A stretch of DNA of 64,000 nt from a virus: positions 1 to 64,000 of IMG/VR virus record IMGVR_UViG_3300020183_000016. One strand, written 5' to 3'. A program made the position numbers and the translations under genes. Positions 53,951 through 64,000 of this stretch are shown here, piece after piece; position 1 is the stretch's first letter, and each line of letters begins with the position of its first letter. The notes under the pieces are model-generated. The model saw only the letters and a list, made by a program, of their open reading frames with translations. It did no database searches and was not told where the DNA came from.

Positions 53951-56900
53951 ATGGTGAATAAAAGAATAAAAGTAGCGGGATATGCTCAAAGAATATTTTT
54001 CAATGATAACATTGAGTATAGGGATTTTAGTCCTGATTTAGTAGGTTTTCAACTTACTAGTGATGGAGGTACTACGTTATTCACAAACGGTAATTTTTCA
54101 ATATCCGTAAATTTAGATCCTAAACCAGATATTTTATTTAAACAGGGTGCTAGATCTAAATTTTTTACATTAGATGATATTGTAAATGAAGGTACAGTTC
54201 AATTAGACATTCAAAAAAATATTAGAACTAAATTAAATTTAGATATAACAAATCCATTAAGTTATATATGGTATGGATCAGCTAAAGAATTAATTAGGGC
54301 ATCCCTTATTGAAATTCAAGAAAAATGGCCTGCCGCTATTTATGTTGATAATAAAGTTGGTAGTATAACAGGATACAATATTACTGATTATGTGTATGAT
54401 ATTGAAGCGGACGAATCTACTTTTTCAGTAAATAGTAATTTCTTTGTTAACCCTTACAATATTAAATACACATTGGATTCTCAATACGTTGGTAATAACG
54501 ATACATCCAATCCATTAAGAAATTTTACATTAAAATATGGTTCTTATGTTGTAGAGCATAATGGTATTGTTAGGAAAATTAAAAATATAACACCGTCAGT
54601 TCAAAAAACAAATTCTGTTTTAGGATTAGTTGTTGAGGGTAATCCATTTCCTGAATTAACGGGTATCTTTATACCCCAATTATCTTTCTTATTTAACAAT
54701 GTAAACGCATCGATACCTTATTTTATAAAACCAAATGAGGATGAAATAGAAAAATTCTTTAGTGGATTAAATGACTTCCAATTAAACATTTTAAATAGAA
54801 ATATATACCCAAAATATAAATCTGAAATAATAAGTACTAATTATACTGATGATGGTGTATTATTAACATCTAAGTCTATATTAAACTTCCCAATATTAGA
54901 AGATGGATACAATTTAAATTTTTTCGATAGTTTTTATATTGCATACTTAGATTCGTTAAATAAATTAGGTGAAGGTTTAGATGAGACAAAAACTGATACT
55001 ATAATTAGAAAATATACTACTGAAGCAATAAGTAGTTTTGATTCATTGCCTAAGGCAGATGGTAATGATTATGTAATAAATGGTGAAAAGGCTACTAAAT
55101 TACTTAGAATATATGGTGTTGAATTTGATTATGTAAAAAAATATATAAATGCGATAAAATTTGCACATGTAGTAACATACGATAAAAGAAATAATGTACC
55201 AGATTCTTTAGTAAAAGATTTGGCTTTTATGTTAGGGTTAGAACCTATAAATTTTATCACTGATGCTTCATTTAGTAAATTATTTTTACCTAGTAATGGT
55301 TCTACTACTTTTAGTGGGACATCGGTAAATATGACACAAGCTGAAATAGATATTGAACTTTATAGGAGATTAATTCTTAATATTGCTTGGTTATGGAAAA
55401 GTAAGGGTAGTAGAAAGGCAGTAGAATTTTTATTTAGATTCATTGGGGCACCAGAATCGTTAGTTAATTTTAATGAATATATTGTCATTGTGGATAAACC
55501 TTTAGATATAGAAGAAATTAAAAAACTTTTATATCTTTATACGGGACAAGTTAATTTAGATAATATACCGTATGATGAAAATGGTTTTCCATTACCACCT
55601 ATTAATGGTGACATAGTAATAAGTAATTTTATTGATCCAGAAACTGGTGGTTTAGTAGAAAATGATTTTACTGAAATGTACTTTCAAAAAGCTGGAGGAT
55701 GGTATAGGGAAACTTACGGTTCTAATGTTGTATCAGTTTTGAACGGTAATAATCCTCATGTTGGACCTTATGATGGCGGTAACGAATATTTACAATATTT
55801 TAGTAGATGTTTTATACCTAATTTTGATAATGAGCCAACAGTAACTATAACCGCGAATACCTTAGTCCAAAATTACTTTTTAAACTATAACTATGGTATT
55901 TTTAACGGTATAAGTGATAATTCTGATATTTATACTACACAAATTACGTTTAACTCATTAATTAACGGTTACCAACCAATTGAAGAATGTTTAGATGTTG
56001 AATATAGTATAATTGAAACCCCACTACAAAACGATGGTAAAACTACTTTACAACAATCTTTTGATGAGGCAGAAACTCAATATAATGCATTTTTAGAATT
56101 AATAAAAAAAGATAATTATTTGATTTATTCACCTGAATGGCAAATTATAAAAAATAACTATGAATTATCGCTAAAAAATTGTTTAAATGAAGTCGCTACA
56201 GAAAATTGTGATATTAATAAAACATTACAAATTTGTTTAAATAAAACAGAAAAGGATTTAATTGAGTATAGTTGTTCTAATTTAAATTTGGAAGAATGTA
56301 GTCCTTTTTATTATTATACTAATGACGATGGTTTAAAAGTATCATTTGACGAATTCCCTTCTTGTTGTGTATCATTAGGGGGTAATTATGTTTCATATGT
56401 AAATGAATATGGTAGACAGACAGAATATTGTTCTAAGTTGGCACCTTGTATAGGTACACCTAATTCATTTTTACCTAATGGTATAGTAGTATTTACTATG
56501 ACTAATAATACTACCCCACAAGAAGGAACATATCAAATCAATGGTAAATGTTACCAATACATAAATACTCAGATATCATTGACAGAATTCCAACAACAAT
56601 ATGGGTCACCAGAAAGTTATATATCAAACTATTGTATTGCTAATAATAATCCTAGTCTATTAACTAATAGTCTTATAGGTGTACCTATATTATCTAATTG
56701 TAGTAATTATTTTAATGAAATAAGTTGTAATCAAACTTCAATTGTAAGTAGTCCAGAGTGTTGTGCTTGGTACGGTTTTGATTATCAAGTGGTAACTCAA
56801 AATTCGTCAAATCAGTCAACACCATCAACTTCTTTAAATGTTGCTACACCTAAGATATCTCTACAAAATAATCAAGTATCTAGTTATATTGTTTGTTTAA

Positions 56901-59900
56901 AAACAAATGAAAATACTGTTACGGAATTAACAACATCAAGTAGTAATTATACTTTACCTTATATAGATTTTTCAGTTAATAATAGTTATTATAATTTACA
57001 AAACCCAGTAGGTTCTGTTTATAATTACTATGCGACTGAAATATTTTGGGATTGTTTTAATGAGGCTAGAATAGTTAAAGGTTTGGCTAATGGAACAATA
57101 TCTATTGCACCATTACCTAACTCTATTTTACAAGATCCATCTCTTATGACACCATCAAATTGGGAAGTAGAATCGATAGATGAGTATGGTAGAATAAGTT
57201 TTACGCCTATTATATACGATAATAATTTTATTTTAGATTGGAATAGTTCTGATGAGTTAAGTAATCTTTATAAAAACATTGCAGAATATTATGGATATCA
57301 GTTTGGTCAATTTACTATTGATTATACTAATAATACTTTGATTCCTTTTAATGGGAATAACCCTTATACGACAAATCCTAATAGTATAATAACTGCGGCG
57401 GTTGACCCTACAAAATTATCGTGCGATGCAATAAATAACGTATCAATTGTATTTGCTAGTGAAAAATGGAGTGGTTTTAAATTACCTGAATTAGATGATT
57501 GTAGTTGTACTATTGATTTTTCATTTGACTATATGTTAAAATATGAGGCACAAAATTTAATAGATTGTGCGGATCAAATAACTTGTCATCCAGCTATAAT
57601 ATATGATGCAACTAAAACAAATATAAATTGTTTAAATTTTGTTGCATTTACTAATAGTGATGAAGAATCTCAAAATTTACAAACTAACTTTAATGATAGT
57701 TTAGATCCTGTAGAAGAATATGTGATATGGCAAAATACTAATGTCTTAGAACCAAATAATGAATGTTGTATCGGAATTGGGGGTAATGTAGTTTCAGTAA
57801 ATCAATGGGCATCCACTAATCAAGTTTGGGTTAATACTATCATACAAAACTATAATACATTGTCAAATAATCCTTCGAATGAATTTTTAAATTCATTGAA
57901 TTTTAATTATTCAGAACTTTTATCTTACATAAAGGCGTATGTTAAAATTAAAAATGAATTAATTTTATTATTAGATAATTGTTACAATATTAATTTTAAT
58001 GTAGATGCATGTGAAATCAATTATGGTGAATATATAACAACACAAAATATATGCTCATTACAATTACCGTTAGAGTGTGGTTTATGGAGTAAAGTTAATT
58101 CTGATTTTCAAAAGTTACTATCTGAAATAGATAGAATTATTGATTTATACAATACAAATTGTGTTAATTCTCCTGTTAGTGGTGGTAATTCTACTAATAC
58201 GCCTATTGGTGTCGATCCTATTTTATTAGTGGAATTAAATAAAGAAACTAATTTTATAGATACTCAAAAAGATGAACAAATACAAGTGTATAGTTCTCAG
58301 GAAACTGCACTTAAAAATAAATTGGCTCAGACTACAAATATTATTAGTAAAAAAGAAAGTGATATTGTAGTTCTACAAAAAGCTTTAACTAATGTAGATA
58401 CTAGTTTGGATTGTAGTATTTATGAAAACAAAATAAAAGAATTAAAAAGTTTTGATTATTTTAGTTATTGTACCATAATTGTTTATGGTAATCAAAAAAA
58501 TGATGGTTCTAAAAATAAAGAATATAATAATTGTGTTTCCTCTAAAACAAAAGAAAATGAAGAACAAATAATCATTTATTCCCAATTGTTTAGTGATTGT
58601 GTAAATGTAAATCAATTAAATGAACAATTAGTAAAGGCAAAATTTGATAATAATTCTGTTTTAATAATTGAATTAGAAAAACAAATACAAGATTTAACAA
58701 CTAATATAAATAGATTAACAACAAACGCTAATAGTTTTTTAAGTTATGACGAATCATTGCGAAAATCTACATTATTATCTAATGATACAAAAAACACTAT
58801 TAGTAGAACTGCCAAAATTTTAGGTGTAACTGAAAAAAGTATAACGGATACTAGTGGTTATATAACACTTACTGATAAACAAAAAGTTAGACTAAATATT
58901 GAATTAACTAAAAATCAAAATCAGATTAATACTTTAACTAATGAAAAATCTGAAATAGAAACTCTTTTAAAAGAAAATAATAGTAATCAACAGGTAATAG
59001 AAAAAAATAGTAATCAACAACAAAATGTTTATAAATCTATTACAGTAGCTGGTGGGGGTAAAGGTGGTGGTGGAACACCTATTGTCTACGGATGTACATT
59101 AACTATAGGTAGTTATGTTTATGATTATGGTAATGGATATAAATATTTAATAAACCCTGCTAGTGGACCAACTCCTGCGGGAGCAGTTATGGATCCATCT
59201 TATTATAATGAAGATTGGACTTTAATTCCTGGCACAAATCCACAATTATATAAAAAAGGACCTTGTTATGGTATTAGGAGTTTAATAACTACTGGTGGCG
59301 GAACGAGTGGTACGGGTATACTTACTAACCCAGCAGGACCTGTAGGACCTGTAGGACTTGTAGGACCTGTAGGACCTGTAGGACTTGTAGGACCTGTAGG
59401 ACCTGTAGGACCTGTAGGTCCTGTAGGGCCTGTAGGTGGTACAGGTGTAGTTATTGCACTTGAACCAGAAGAAATAGATAATTTTGCGGTAAATTGTAAT
59501 ACCTTATATCCACTTAATAGTATCGCTATTACACCAAATGGGGTAATATTAAGTAATGGTGAAACAATTTCTGTAGAATGTTGTACTAAAGAAGTTACTG
59601 GTGTTGAGTCAATTTATGATTCCTCTCAAAAACAATGTATTTTAGTTACAATTAATAATATATGTTGTGATTCTAATATATTAATAGAATTAGAAAAATA
59701 TCTAGAAGAAGTAAATGAAATATTATTAAATATAGGATTAAAGGTTGAGGAATGTTATAACAATTGGTATAATACATTATTAAGTAATTATGAGTTATAT
59801 GAGGAAACAAATAATAACAATTATTTAAATTACATTGATGATTTAAAAATAAATTTTAAATTATTTGTTGATAATAATAATATAACTACTCAAAATAGTG

Positions 59901-62407
59901 TTGATACAAACTTAACATATTTACCATACACACAATCGGTGAACCCTATTTGGGAGTTTGATCCGACACAAGGTTATAGTGGTATTATTATAGATGGTGA
60001 CGAACAATTATTGGCACAAATAGAAGACTCTATATTCAGTCAATTATCTTCACAAAATATAGTATATAACAGTAATTTATTTGAACCAGATTGGAAAACA
60101 TTTAATTTTACTATTCCTGAATGTGTATGTGATGATTTAAGGAGATTATATCCGAATAAAGAGTTCTTTTTCTCTATAGAAATAGAAAACTATGAATGTA
60201 ATGTTTGTCTATTAGTGGATAATATAATGGTTAATGTTTCTGATTGTAAAACTAATAGAATATTATCCATAAATGATTGTATGATACCACAATTGAGTTG
60301 TGTTATTGACAATAAAAAATCTTGGGTGTATTATGAAGGTGGTGTTAAAAAAGAAACTGTTTATCCTGATGGTGAATGTAACACTGCATCAACAAATAAC
60401 TATGAGATTGTTAAATTCAGTAGTCCAGAAGATAGATTATGGACTGAATTAGAATATCGTTATACTAATTATGATGTATACCATTCTGATTTAATTTTAA
60501 ATGTTAAAAATACAACATTTAGTATTGATCCAGCAAAATCAATTGAGTGTGACGTATTTAATTTTTGGAAAAAAATAGATTGTGATAACTGCCCTACAAA
60601 TTGTGAAACAGATAATAAGATATTCCAATCGGGAGAAGATATGTTATTCCAACAGGCAGAAGAATACATTTTTCAAGATCAAATATCTACCTACATTAAT
60701 TTTAATGGTGTATTAAATATTAATAATACACTCACAAATTATACTATTGATTTAGGTGCATCCACATCTAGTAGTATACCATTTAGTTGTGAGACATTTA
60801 CTGATGTTTTACAAAATCAATTATTAGAGTTAAAAAATGATTATTATTCATTAACAGGTAATTATTCTGAATCCCTTAATGTCAACTATTACGATTTATT
60901 AGATAAAGGTGAAACACTTTCTAAATTTTATATAGATAAAGATAGTTGTAATAGTGATATTTTAGTTCTAAACAATAATAAAAATTTAGATAATTTATTT
61001 AGTCTTATTGTTGAGGACAGTGATGGGACAATTAATTTATTTGAAATATATGTTTATTCAGGTACACCACTTTATACTGGTGGTGTTGAACAACAAATTG
61101 GGGTAGGAATAACCGCACAAACATTTAATCAAAGTAGTGAAATCACAAAAGAATGTTGTTTATCTATTAATAAATTATTAAATGATACTGGTGTAGATGG
61201 ATTAGGTTTAGGTAAAAATTATCGTTGGGATGAACTTAATGAAGTTTGTTATTGGAGGGATATTGATGAGTGTGCAAATTGTAAAGGTGATTGTGAGTAT
61301 TGTGGTAAAATGAAAGAATGTGTTTCAGGTGTTACTACTAATAATACATATTCAGTTTGTATTAACCCATTAGATTATTTTGATACTGACCCAACTACTA
61401 TAATGGTTAAGGATGTATTTGATCAAATGGTTTTACGTAATTTAATTGATGTCAAAAGTAGACAAACTATAAGTGATTACCCATTACTTAGATTATTCTA
61501 CGAATTGTACTTAAACGCTAGTAATTGTGGTAAAGATTTATCGGGTAAATTTACATATGATACGATGTTTGAATTTATGGATAAAATTGGTGACTATTGG
61601 TTAGATTTAATTGAGCAAGTAGTTCCTGCAACTACAATATGGGAAGGTTGTGATAATTCGGGTAAAATTTATAGGAATACTATATTTGATCAAAATAAAT
61701 TTAAATATAAAAAATATAGTTTAAATTTTATTGATGTTGAAAATGATTGTCCTTTAAGTGCCCAAACTGATTTCAGTATAGGTGAAGAAACTTTGTATTC
61801 TTTAGTAGAACAAAAACCAATATATCCGACTAGTGATGAGATAAATAACATTAAAAATCAAATACGTAATAAAGAGATTGAAATTGCGATTGCAAACCAA
61901 CAATTAAATTTATTAAATAGTAAATTATGTTCTTTAAATTTACAGGATACTAATACACCTAATTTAAGTGTTAGTATTTCAGAAATTAATTTAGAGATAA
62001 GTGAAAAAAATAATTTAATAACACAACTTAATAATCAATTAACTGAGTTATTAGATAACCTATCTCAGTTAGAGACTGAATATATAGAACAACAAAATAA
62101 TTATTTAAATAATTTTATGAGTTGTAGTGGCATAACACAATCATTGATACAGGCGCAAAATAATCTTTCTAATTTTACGCCAGGTACTACATCATATGAA
62201 AGACAAAGAAACTTTATTGCGGGACTTAGGAATAAATATGATAAATGTGTTAGAAAAGCGAATACATTAATTAGTGATTATAATACAGTTTTTATTACAC
62301 AGATTTATGATAGTAATGAATATGAAGGAAATGTTACTATTTTGGGTGATCCAGATTGGGAAGAGGGTGGTCCTTTTTATAATCAAGAATTAATTCATAA
62401 TTGTTAG
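53951..62407 (+). CDS. Giant 2818-aa tail/baseplate protein with double-cysteine modules, coiled coils and collagen-like stretch
   Basis: The largest gene of the window. The N-terminal 700 residues look like a tail-associated domain ([20 protein letters not shown] near 480 is a conserved-looking helix, as in tail proteins of the gpI type). After this, CC-containing modules recur near residues 803, 936, 1271, 1876 and 2402, two of them sharing CC-x2-[LI]-GGN-x-VS. A long coiled coil covers about 1433-1690, and a second about 2626-2716. Eleven G-x-y triplets form a collagen-like rod near 1796-1828. It likely forms an extended trimeric or fibrous structure connecting baseplate and fibres. Exact role unknown. 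Confidence 0.65.
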   Translation: MVNKRIKVAGYAQRIFFNDNIEYRDFSPDLVGFQLTSDGGTTLFTNGNFSISVNLDPKPDILFKQGARSKFFTLDDIVNEGTVQLDIQKNIRTKLNLDITNPLSYIWYGSAKELIRASLIEIQEKWPAAIYVDNKVGSITGYNITDYVYDIEADESTFSVNSNFFVNPYNIKYTLDSQYVGNNDTSNPLRNFTLKYGSYVVEHNGIVRKIKNITPSVQKTNSVLGLVVEGNPFPELTGIFIPQLSFLFNNVNASIPYFIKPNEDEIEKFFSGLNDFQLNILNRNIYPKYKSEIISTNYTDDGVLLTSKSILNFPILEDGYNLNFFDSFYIAYLDSLNKLGEGLDETKTDTIIRKYTTEAISSFDSLPKADGNDYVINGEKATKLLRIYGVEFDYVKKYINAIKFAHVVTYDKRNNVPDSLVKDLAFMLGLEPINFITDASFSKLFLPSNGSTTFSGTSVNMTQAEIDIELYRRLILNIAWLWKSKGSRKAVEFLFRFIGAPESLVNFNEYIVIVDKPLDIEEIKKLLYLYTGQVNLDNIPYDENGFPLPPINGDIVISNFIDPETGGLVENDFTEMYFQKAGGWYRETYGSNVVSVLNGNNPHVGPYDGGNEYLQYFSRCFIPNFDNEPTVTITANTLVQNYFLNYNYGIFNGISDNSDIYTTQITFNSLINGYQPIEECLDVEYSIIETPLQNDGKTTLQQSFDEAETQYNAFLELIKKDNYLIYSPEWQIIKNNYELSLKNCLNEVATENCDINKTLQICLNKTEKDLIEYSCSNLNLEECSPFYYYTNDDGLKVSFDEFPSCCVSLGGNYVSYVNEYGRQTEYCSKLAPCIGTPNSFLPNGIVVFTMTNNTTPQEGTYQINGKCYQYINTQISLTEFQQQYGSPESYISNYCIANNNPSLLTNSLIGVPILSNCSNYFNEISCNQTSIVSSPECCAWYGFDYQVVTQNSSNQSTPSTSLNVATPKISLQNNQVSSYIVCLKTNENTVTELTTSSSNYTLPYIDFSVNNSYYNLQNPVGSVYNYYATEIFWDCFNEARIVKGLANGTISIAPLPNSILQDPSLMTPSNWEVESIDEYGRISFTPIIYDNNFILDWNSSDELSNLYKNIAEYYGYQFGQFTIDYTNNTLIPFNGNNPYTTNPNSIITAAVDPTKLSCDAINNVSIVFASEKWSGFKLPELDDCSCTIDFSFDYMLKYEAQNLIDCADQITCHPAIIYDATKTNINCLNFVAFTNSDEESQNLQTNFNDSLDPVEEYVIWQNTNVLEPNNECCIGIGGNVVSVNQWASTNQVWVNTIIQNYNTLSNNPSNEFLNSLNFNYSELLSYIKAYVKIKNELILLLDNCYNINFNVDACEINYGEYITTQNICSLQLPLECGLWSKVNSDFQKLLSEIDRIIDLYNTNCVNSPVSGGNSTNTPIGVDPILLVELNKETNFIDTQKDEQIQVYSSQETALKNKLAQTTNIISKKESDIVVLQKALTNVDTSLDCSIYENKIKELKSFDYFSYCTIIVYGNQKNDGSKNKEYNNCVSSKTKENEEQIIIYSQLFSDCVNVNQLNEQLVKAKFDNNSVLIIELEKQIQDLTTNINRLTTNANSFLSYDESLRKSTLLSNDTKNTISRTAKILGVTEKSITDTSGYITLTDKQKVRLNIELTKNQNQINTLTNEKSEIETLLKENNSNQQVIEKNSNQQQNVYKSITVAGGGKGGGGTPIVYGCTLTIGSYVYDYGNGYKYLINPASGPTPAGAVMDPSYYNEDWTLIPGTNPQLYKKGPCYGIRSLITTGGGTSGTGILTNPAGPVGPVGLVGPVGPVGLVGPVGPVGPVGPVGPVGGTGVVIALEPEEIDNFAVNCNTLYPLNSIAITPNGVILSNGETISVECCTKEVTGVESIYDSSQKQCILVTINNICCDSNILIELEKYLEEVNEILLNIGLKVEECYNNWYNTLLSNYELYEETNNNNYLNYIDDLKINFKLFVDNNNITTQNSVDTNLTYLPYTQSVNPIWEFDPTQGYSGIIIDGDEQLLAQIEDSIFSQLSSQNIVYNSNLFEPDWKTFNFTIPECVCDDLRRLYPNKEFFFSIEIENYECNVCLLVDNIMVNVSDCKTNRILSINDCMIPQLSCVIDNKKSWVYYEGGVKKETVYPDGECNTASTNNYEIVKFSSPEDRLWTELEYRYTNYDVYHSDLILNVKNTTFSIDPAKSIECDVFNFWKKIDCDNCPTNCETDNKIFQSGEDMLFQQAEEYIFQDQISTYINFNGVLNINNTLTNYTIDLGASTSSSIPFSCETFTDVLQNQLLELKNDYYSLTGNYSESLNVNYYDLLDKGETLSKFYIDKDSCNSDILVLNNNKNLDNLFSLIVEDSDGTINLFEIYVYSGTPLYTGGVEQQIGVGITAQTFNQSSEITKECCLSINKLLNDTGVDGLGLGKNYRWDELNEVCYWRDIDECANCKGDCEYCGKMKECVSGVTTNNTYSVCINPLDYFDTDPTTIMVKDVFDQMVLRNLIDVKSRQTISDYPLLRLFYELYLNASNCGKDLSGKFTYDTMFEFMDKIGDYWLDLIEQVVPATTIWEGCDNSGKIYRNTIFDQNKFKYKKYSLNFIDVENDCPLSAQTDFSIGEETLYSLVEQKPIYPTSDEINNIKNQIRNKEIEIAIANQQLNLLNSKLCSLNLQDTNTPNLSVSISEINLEISEKNNLITQLNNQLTELLDNLSQLETEYIEQQNNYLNNFMSCSGITQSLIQAQNNLSNFTPGTTSYERQRNFIAGLRNKYDKCVRKANTLISDYNTVFITQIYDSNEYEGNVTILGDPDWEEGGPFYNQELIHNC
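59336..59434 (+). repeat. Collagen-like G-x-y repeat (9-bp units)
   Basis: Eleven triplets, nine GPV and two GLV, from nearly identical 9-bp units (GGACCTGTA). The order GPV-GPV-GLV occurs twice and is followed by five GPV. Slippage-prone; length may vary between isolates. Confidence 0.92.
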
Positions 62408-62426
62408 TAATAATGTTGTAAAGATA

Positions 62427-62435
62427 ATATTTATA
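62427..62435 (+). promoter_or_regulatory. ATATTTATA element upstream of tail fibre
   Basis: Exact copy, 14 bases before the ATG at 62450. Confidence 0.4.
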
Positions 62436-62449
62436 AATAAAAGAATAAA

Positions 62450-64000
62450 ATGGCAAAACAAAGACTAACCGATAGAATAATAACTAACAGTGTAGGATTA
62501 AACGATCTTATTCATGTAGTGAAAACAGGTGATACTTCACAAAATCCTGCGGGTTCTTCATATGCATCAACTATTGGGGTATTATTATCTTCTATTAGTG
62601 GTGGAACAGTAACAGGTAATTATTTACCTTTAAGTGGTGGAACAGTATCGGGGGCAACAAATTTTACAAATGGATTAACTGCGAATACTATATCTACCAC
62701 TAATTTATTAGTTAACGGTGTTCAGATAACTGGTGATACTTACGTTACGGGTGGTACATATTCTAGCGGGACATTAACATTTACTAATAATCAAAATAAT
62801 AGTTTTCAAGTTACAGGAGTTACATCATCTGGTGGAAGTGGAACGTTTACTGGAAATACTTCTGCAACATGTATAACTGATTTATATTTAACAAATTTAC
62901 ACGGATGCTCACCGATAACTGTACATGATGAAGTTCGGTCTATCGGATCAACATCAACGGGAATATTAAGTTTTTCATTTGGTGACGGAGTTACTGCTTC
63001 AGGAGATTATTCTCACGCTGAAGGGTATTTAACAATTGCTTCTGGAACAAGTTCTCACGCTGAAGGTAGTGAAACAATTGCATTAGGAGATTATTCTCAC
63101 GCTGAAGGGTATTTAACAATTGCATCAGGAGATTATTCTCACGCTGAAGGGTATTTAACAATTGCTTCTGGAACAAGTTCTCACGCTGAAGGTGGATTAA
63201 CAATTGCTTCTGGAACAAGTTCTCATGCTGAAGGGTATTTAACAATTGCATTAGGAGATTATTCTCACGCTGAAGGTAGTGAAACAATTGCATTAGGAGA
63301 TGCTTCTCACGCTGAAGGGTATTTAACAATTGCATCAGGAGATTATTCTCACGCTGAAGGTAGTGAAACAATTGCATTAGGAGATGCTTCTCACGCTGAA
63401 GGGTATTTAACAATTGCATCAGGAGATTATTCTCACGCTGAAGGGTATTTAACAATTGCTTCTGGAACAAGTTCTCACGCTGAAGGTGGATTAACAATTG
63501 CTTCTGGAACAAGTTCTCATGCTGAAGGGTATTTAACAATTGCATCAGGAGATTATTCTCACGCTGAAGGTAGTGAAACAACGGCATCAGGATTATATTC
63601 TCATGCTGAGGGTATAGGTACCATCGCTTACGAAGATTACCAGCATGTGTCAGGTAGATTTAATAATACCTCAAATGCAAGCCAATATTTTATAATAGGT
63701 GGGGGAACGTCAAATGTTGCTAGGGCAAATCTTTTAAGGGTTAGTAGTAATGGTAATTTAAATATTGCTGGAACATTAACAATGTCTTCTGCTGACTATG
63801 CTGAATATTTTGAATCGTTATCAGGTGATTCATTACCTTTTGGTACGGTAGTAGAATTAGTAGGTAAAAAAATAAAAGTTTGTGAAAACCCAAATAACGC
63901 AATAGGGGTAATTTCATCTAAGCCTTTGATATTAGGGAATGCAGAAGAAGGTACTGCCGATGAGTGGATCGATAAATACGAAAAAGATGAATGGGGTAGA
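62450..64000 (+). CDS. Tail fibre with SHAEG head repeats and chaperone-type C-terminus, truncated by window edge
   Basis: 517 codons are visible and the frame runs off the right edge. The N-terminus (AKQRLTDRIITNSVGLNDLI) looks like a fibre attachment part. Residues about 40-185 contain beta-rich repeats with LSGGTV. From S188 fifteen 14-residue repeats of the type SHAEGYLTIASGDY form what should be a left-handed trimeric beta-roll, as in YadA-like heads and many phage fibres. After them come FIIGGGTSNVARANLLRVSS and MSSADYAEYFE, the usual entry of a self-cleaving chaperone (Peptidase G2-like) domain, which continues with VVELVGKKIKVCENPNNAIG. The fibre binds the host surface. Confidence 0.85.
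   Translation, partial: MAKQRLTDRIITNSVGLNDLIHVVKTGDTSQNPAGSSYASTIGVLLSSISGGTVTGNYLPLSGGTVSGATNFTNGLTANTISTTNLLVNGVQITGDTYVTGGTYSSGTLTFTNNQNNSFQVTGVTSSGGSGTFTGNTSATCITDLYLTNLHGCSPITVHDEVRSIGSTSTGILSFSFGDGVTASGDYSHAEGYLTIASGTSSHAEGSETIALGDYSHAEGYLTIASGDYSHAEGYLTIASGTSSHAEGGLTIASGTSSHAEGYLTIALGDYSHAEGSETIALGDASHAEGYLTIASGDYSHAEGSETIALGDASHAEGYLTIASGDYSHAEGYLTIASGTSSHAEGGLTIASGTSSHAEGYLTIASGDYSHAEGSETTASGLYSHAEGIGTIAYEDYQHVSGRFNNTSNASQYFIIGGGTSNVARANLLRVSSNGNLNIAGTLTMSSADYAEYFESLSGDSLPFGTVVELVGKKIKVCENPNNAIGVISSKPLILGNAEEGTADEWIDKYEKDEWGR
63011..63640 (+). repeat. Fifteen 42-bp tandem repeats in the tail fibre
   Basis: Each unit starts TCTCAYGCTGARGG and encodes SHAEG plus nine residues. Variants of the unit recur with a period of seven units (294 bp): 63095-63251 is identical to 63389-63545 over 157 bp, including a silent CAC-to-CAT change. 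Confidence 0.93.

Noticed and set aside
62991-63587. Leftward 198-codon frame rich in Leu, Gln and Asn
   Set aside because: It is the antisense of the SHAEG repeat array; the periodic sequence keeps the opposite strand open by chance.
63011-63640. CRISPR array
   Set aside because: The 42-bp units are contiguous, in frame and coding, without unique spacers.
1-64000. tRNA or other structured RNA genes
   Set aside because: I looked for cloverleaf-like GC-rich stems in the gaps and saw none; the gaps are short and A/T-rich.

Overview
The window is a piece of the genome of a tailed, contractile (myovirus-type, T4-like) bacteriophage. Sheath, tube, tape measure, LysM-type baseplate protein, gp25, gp6, hub and fibre genes are all recognisable, next to T4-type replication genes. 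The DNA is very A+T rich. Four things point to a host in the Bacteroidota, probably a flavobacterium: promoters of the TTTG-N19/20-TAnnTTTG type, start codons preceded by A-rich stretches instead of Shine-Dalgarno sequences, a flavobacterial-style signal peptide, and a DUF5522-type protein. The standard genetic code fits all long genes.

Layout. 1-721: leftward small genes (a truncated leader protein, a TGA-interrupted frame, and a ribbon-helix-helix-like protein). 871-9394: tail sheath, three small leader proteins, a leftward moron, a 1023-aa metalloprotease-HAD protein, and the tail tube. 9496-16427: three large leader proteins of unknown function. 16483-20661: a gp26/gp51-like tail assembly chaperone with an apparent +1 frameshift, another leader protein, and the tape measure. 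20857-30482: tube-cap-like protein, gp53-like protein, and a giant hub-like protein. 30520-32459: small unknown genes and an acidic leader protein. 32577-39757: replication and nucleotide module (gp32-like SSB, UvsX, 5'-3' exonuclease, DnaB-type helicase, class II ribonucleotide reductase, DUF5522). 39782-40339: a second leftward moron, a secreted metzincin. 40411-62407: an OmpA/EGF-like leader protein, gp25, gp6, and a run of large baseplate or fibre-network proteins ending in a 2818-aa protein. 62450-64000: a tail fibre with SHAEG repeats, cut by the window edge.

The main unexplained theme is a cohort of eleven proteins, interspersed among ordinary tail genes, that share a short basic helical N-terminal leader. 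In each the leader ends in a candidate (I/L)xE site, the cleavage pattern of the T4 prohead protease. The leaders are shuffled between unrelated bodies: one 39-bp stretch covering ribosome site plus start is identical in two neighbours. Two of the longest proteins carry a second leader-like segment or site internally, just before a new domain. I infer, without proof, that these are virion-packaged or virion-associated effectors (protease, HAD phosphatase, membrane-active and cysteine-rich proteins) addressed by a common signal. The core tail genes and the replication genes lack the leader.

Two leftward genes have host-type promoters and hairpin terminators and look like morons. Many rightward genes instead have an ATATTTATA element close to the start codon, a candidate phage-specific promoter.
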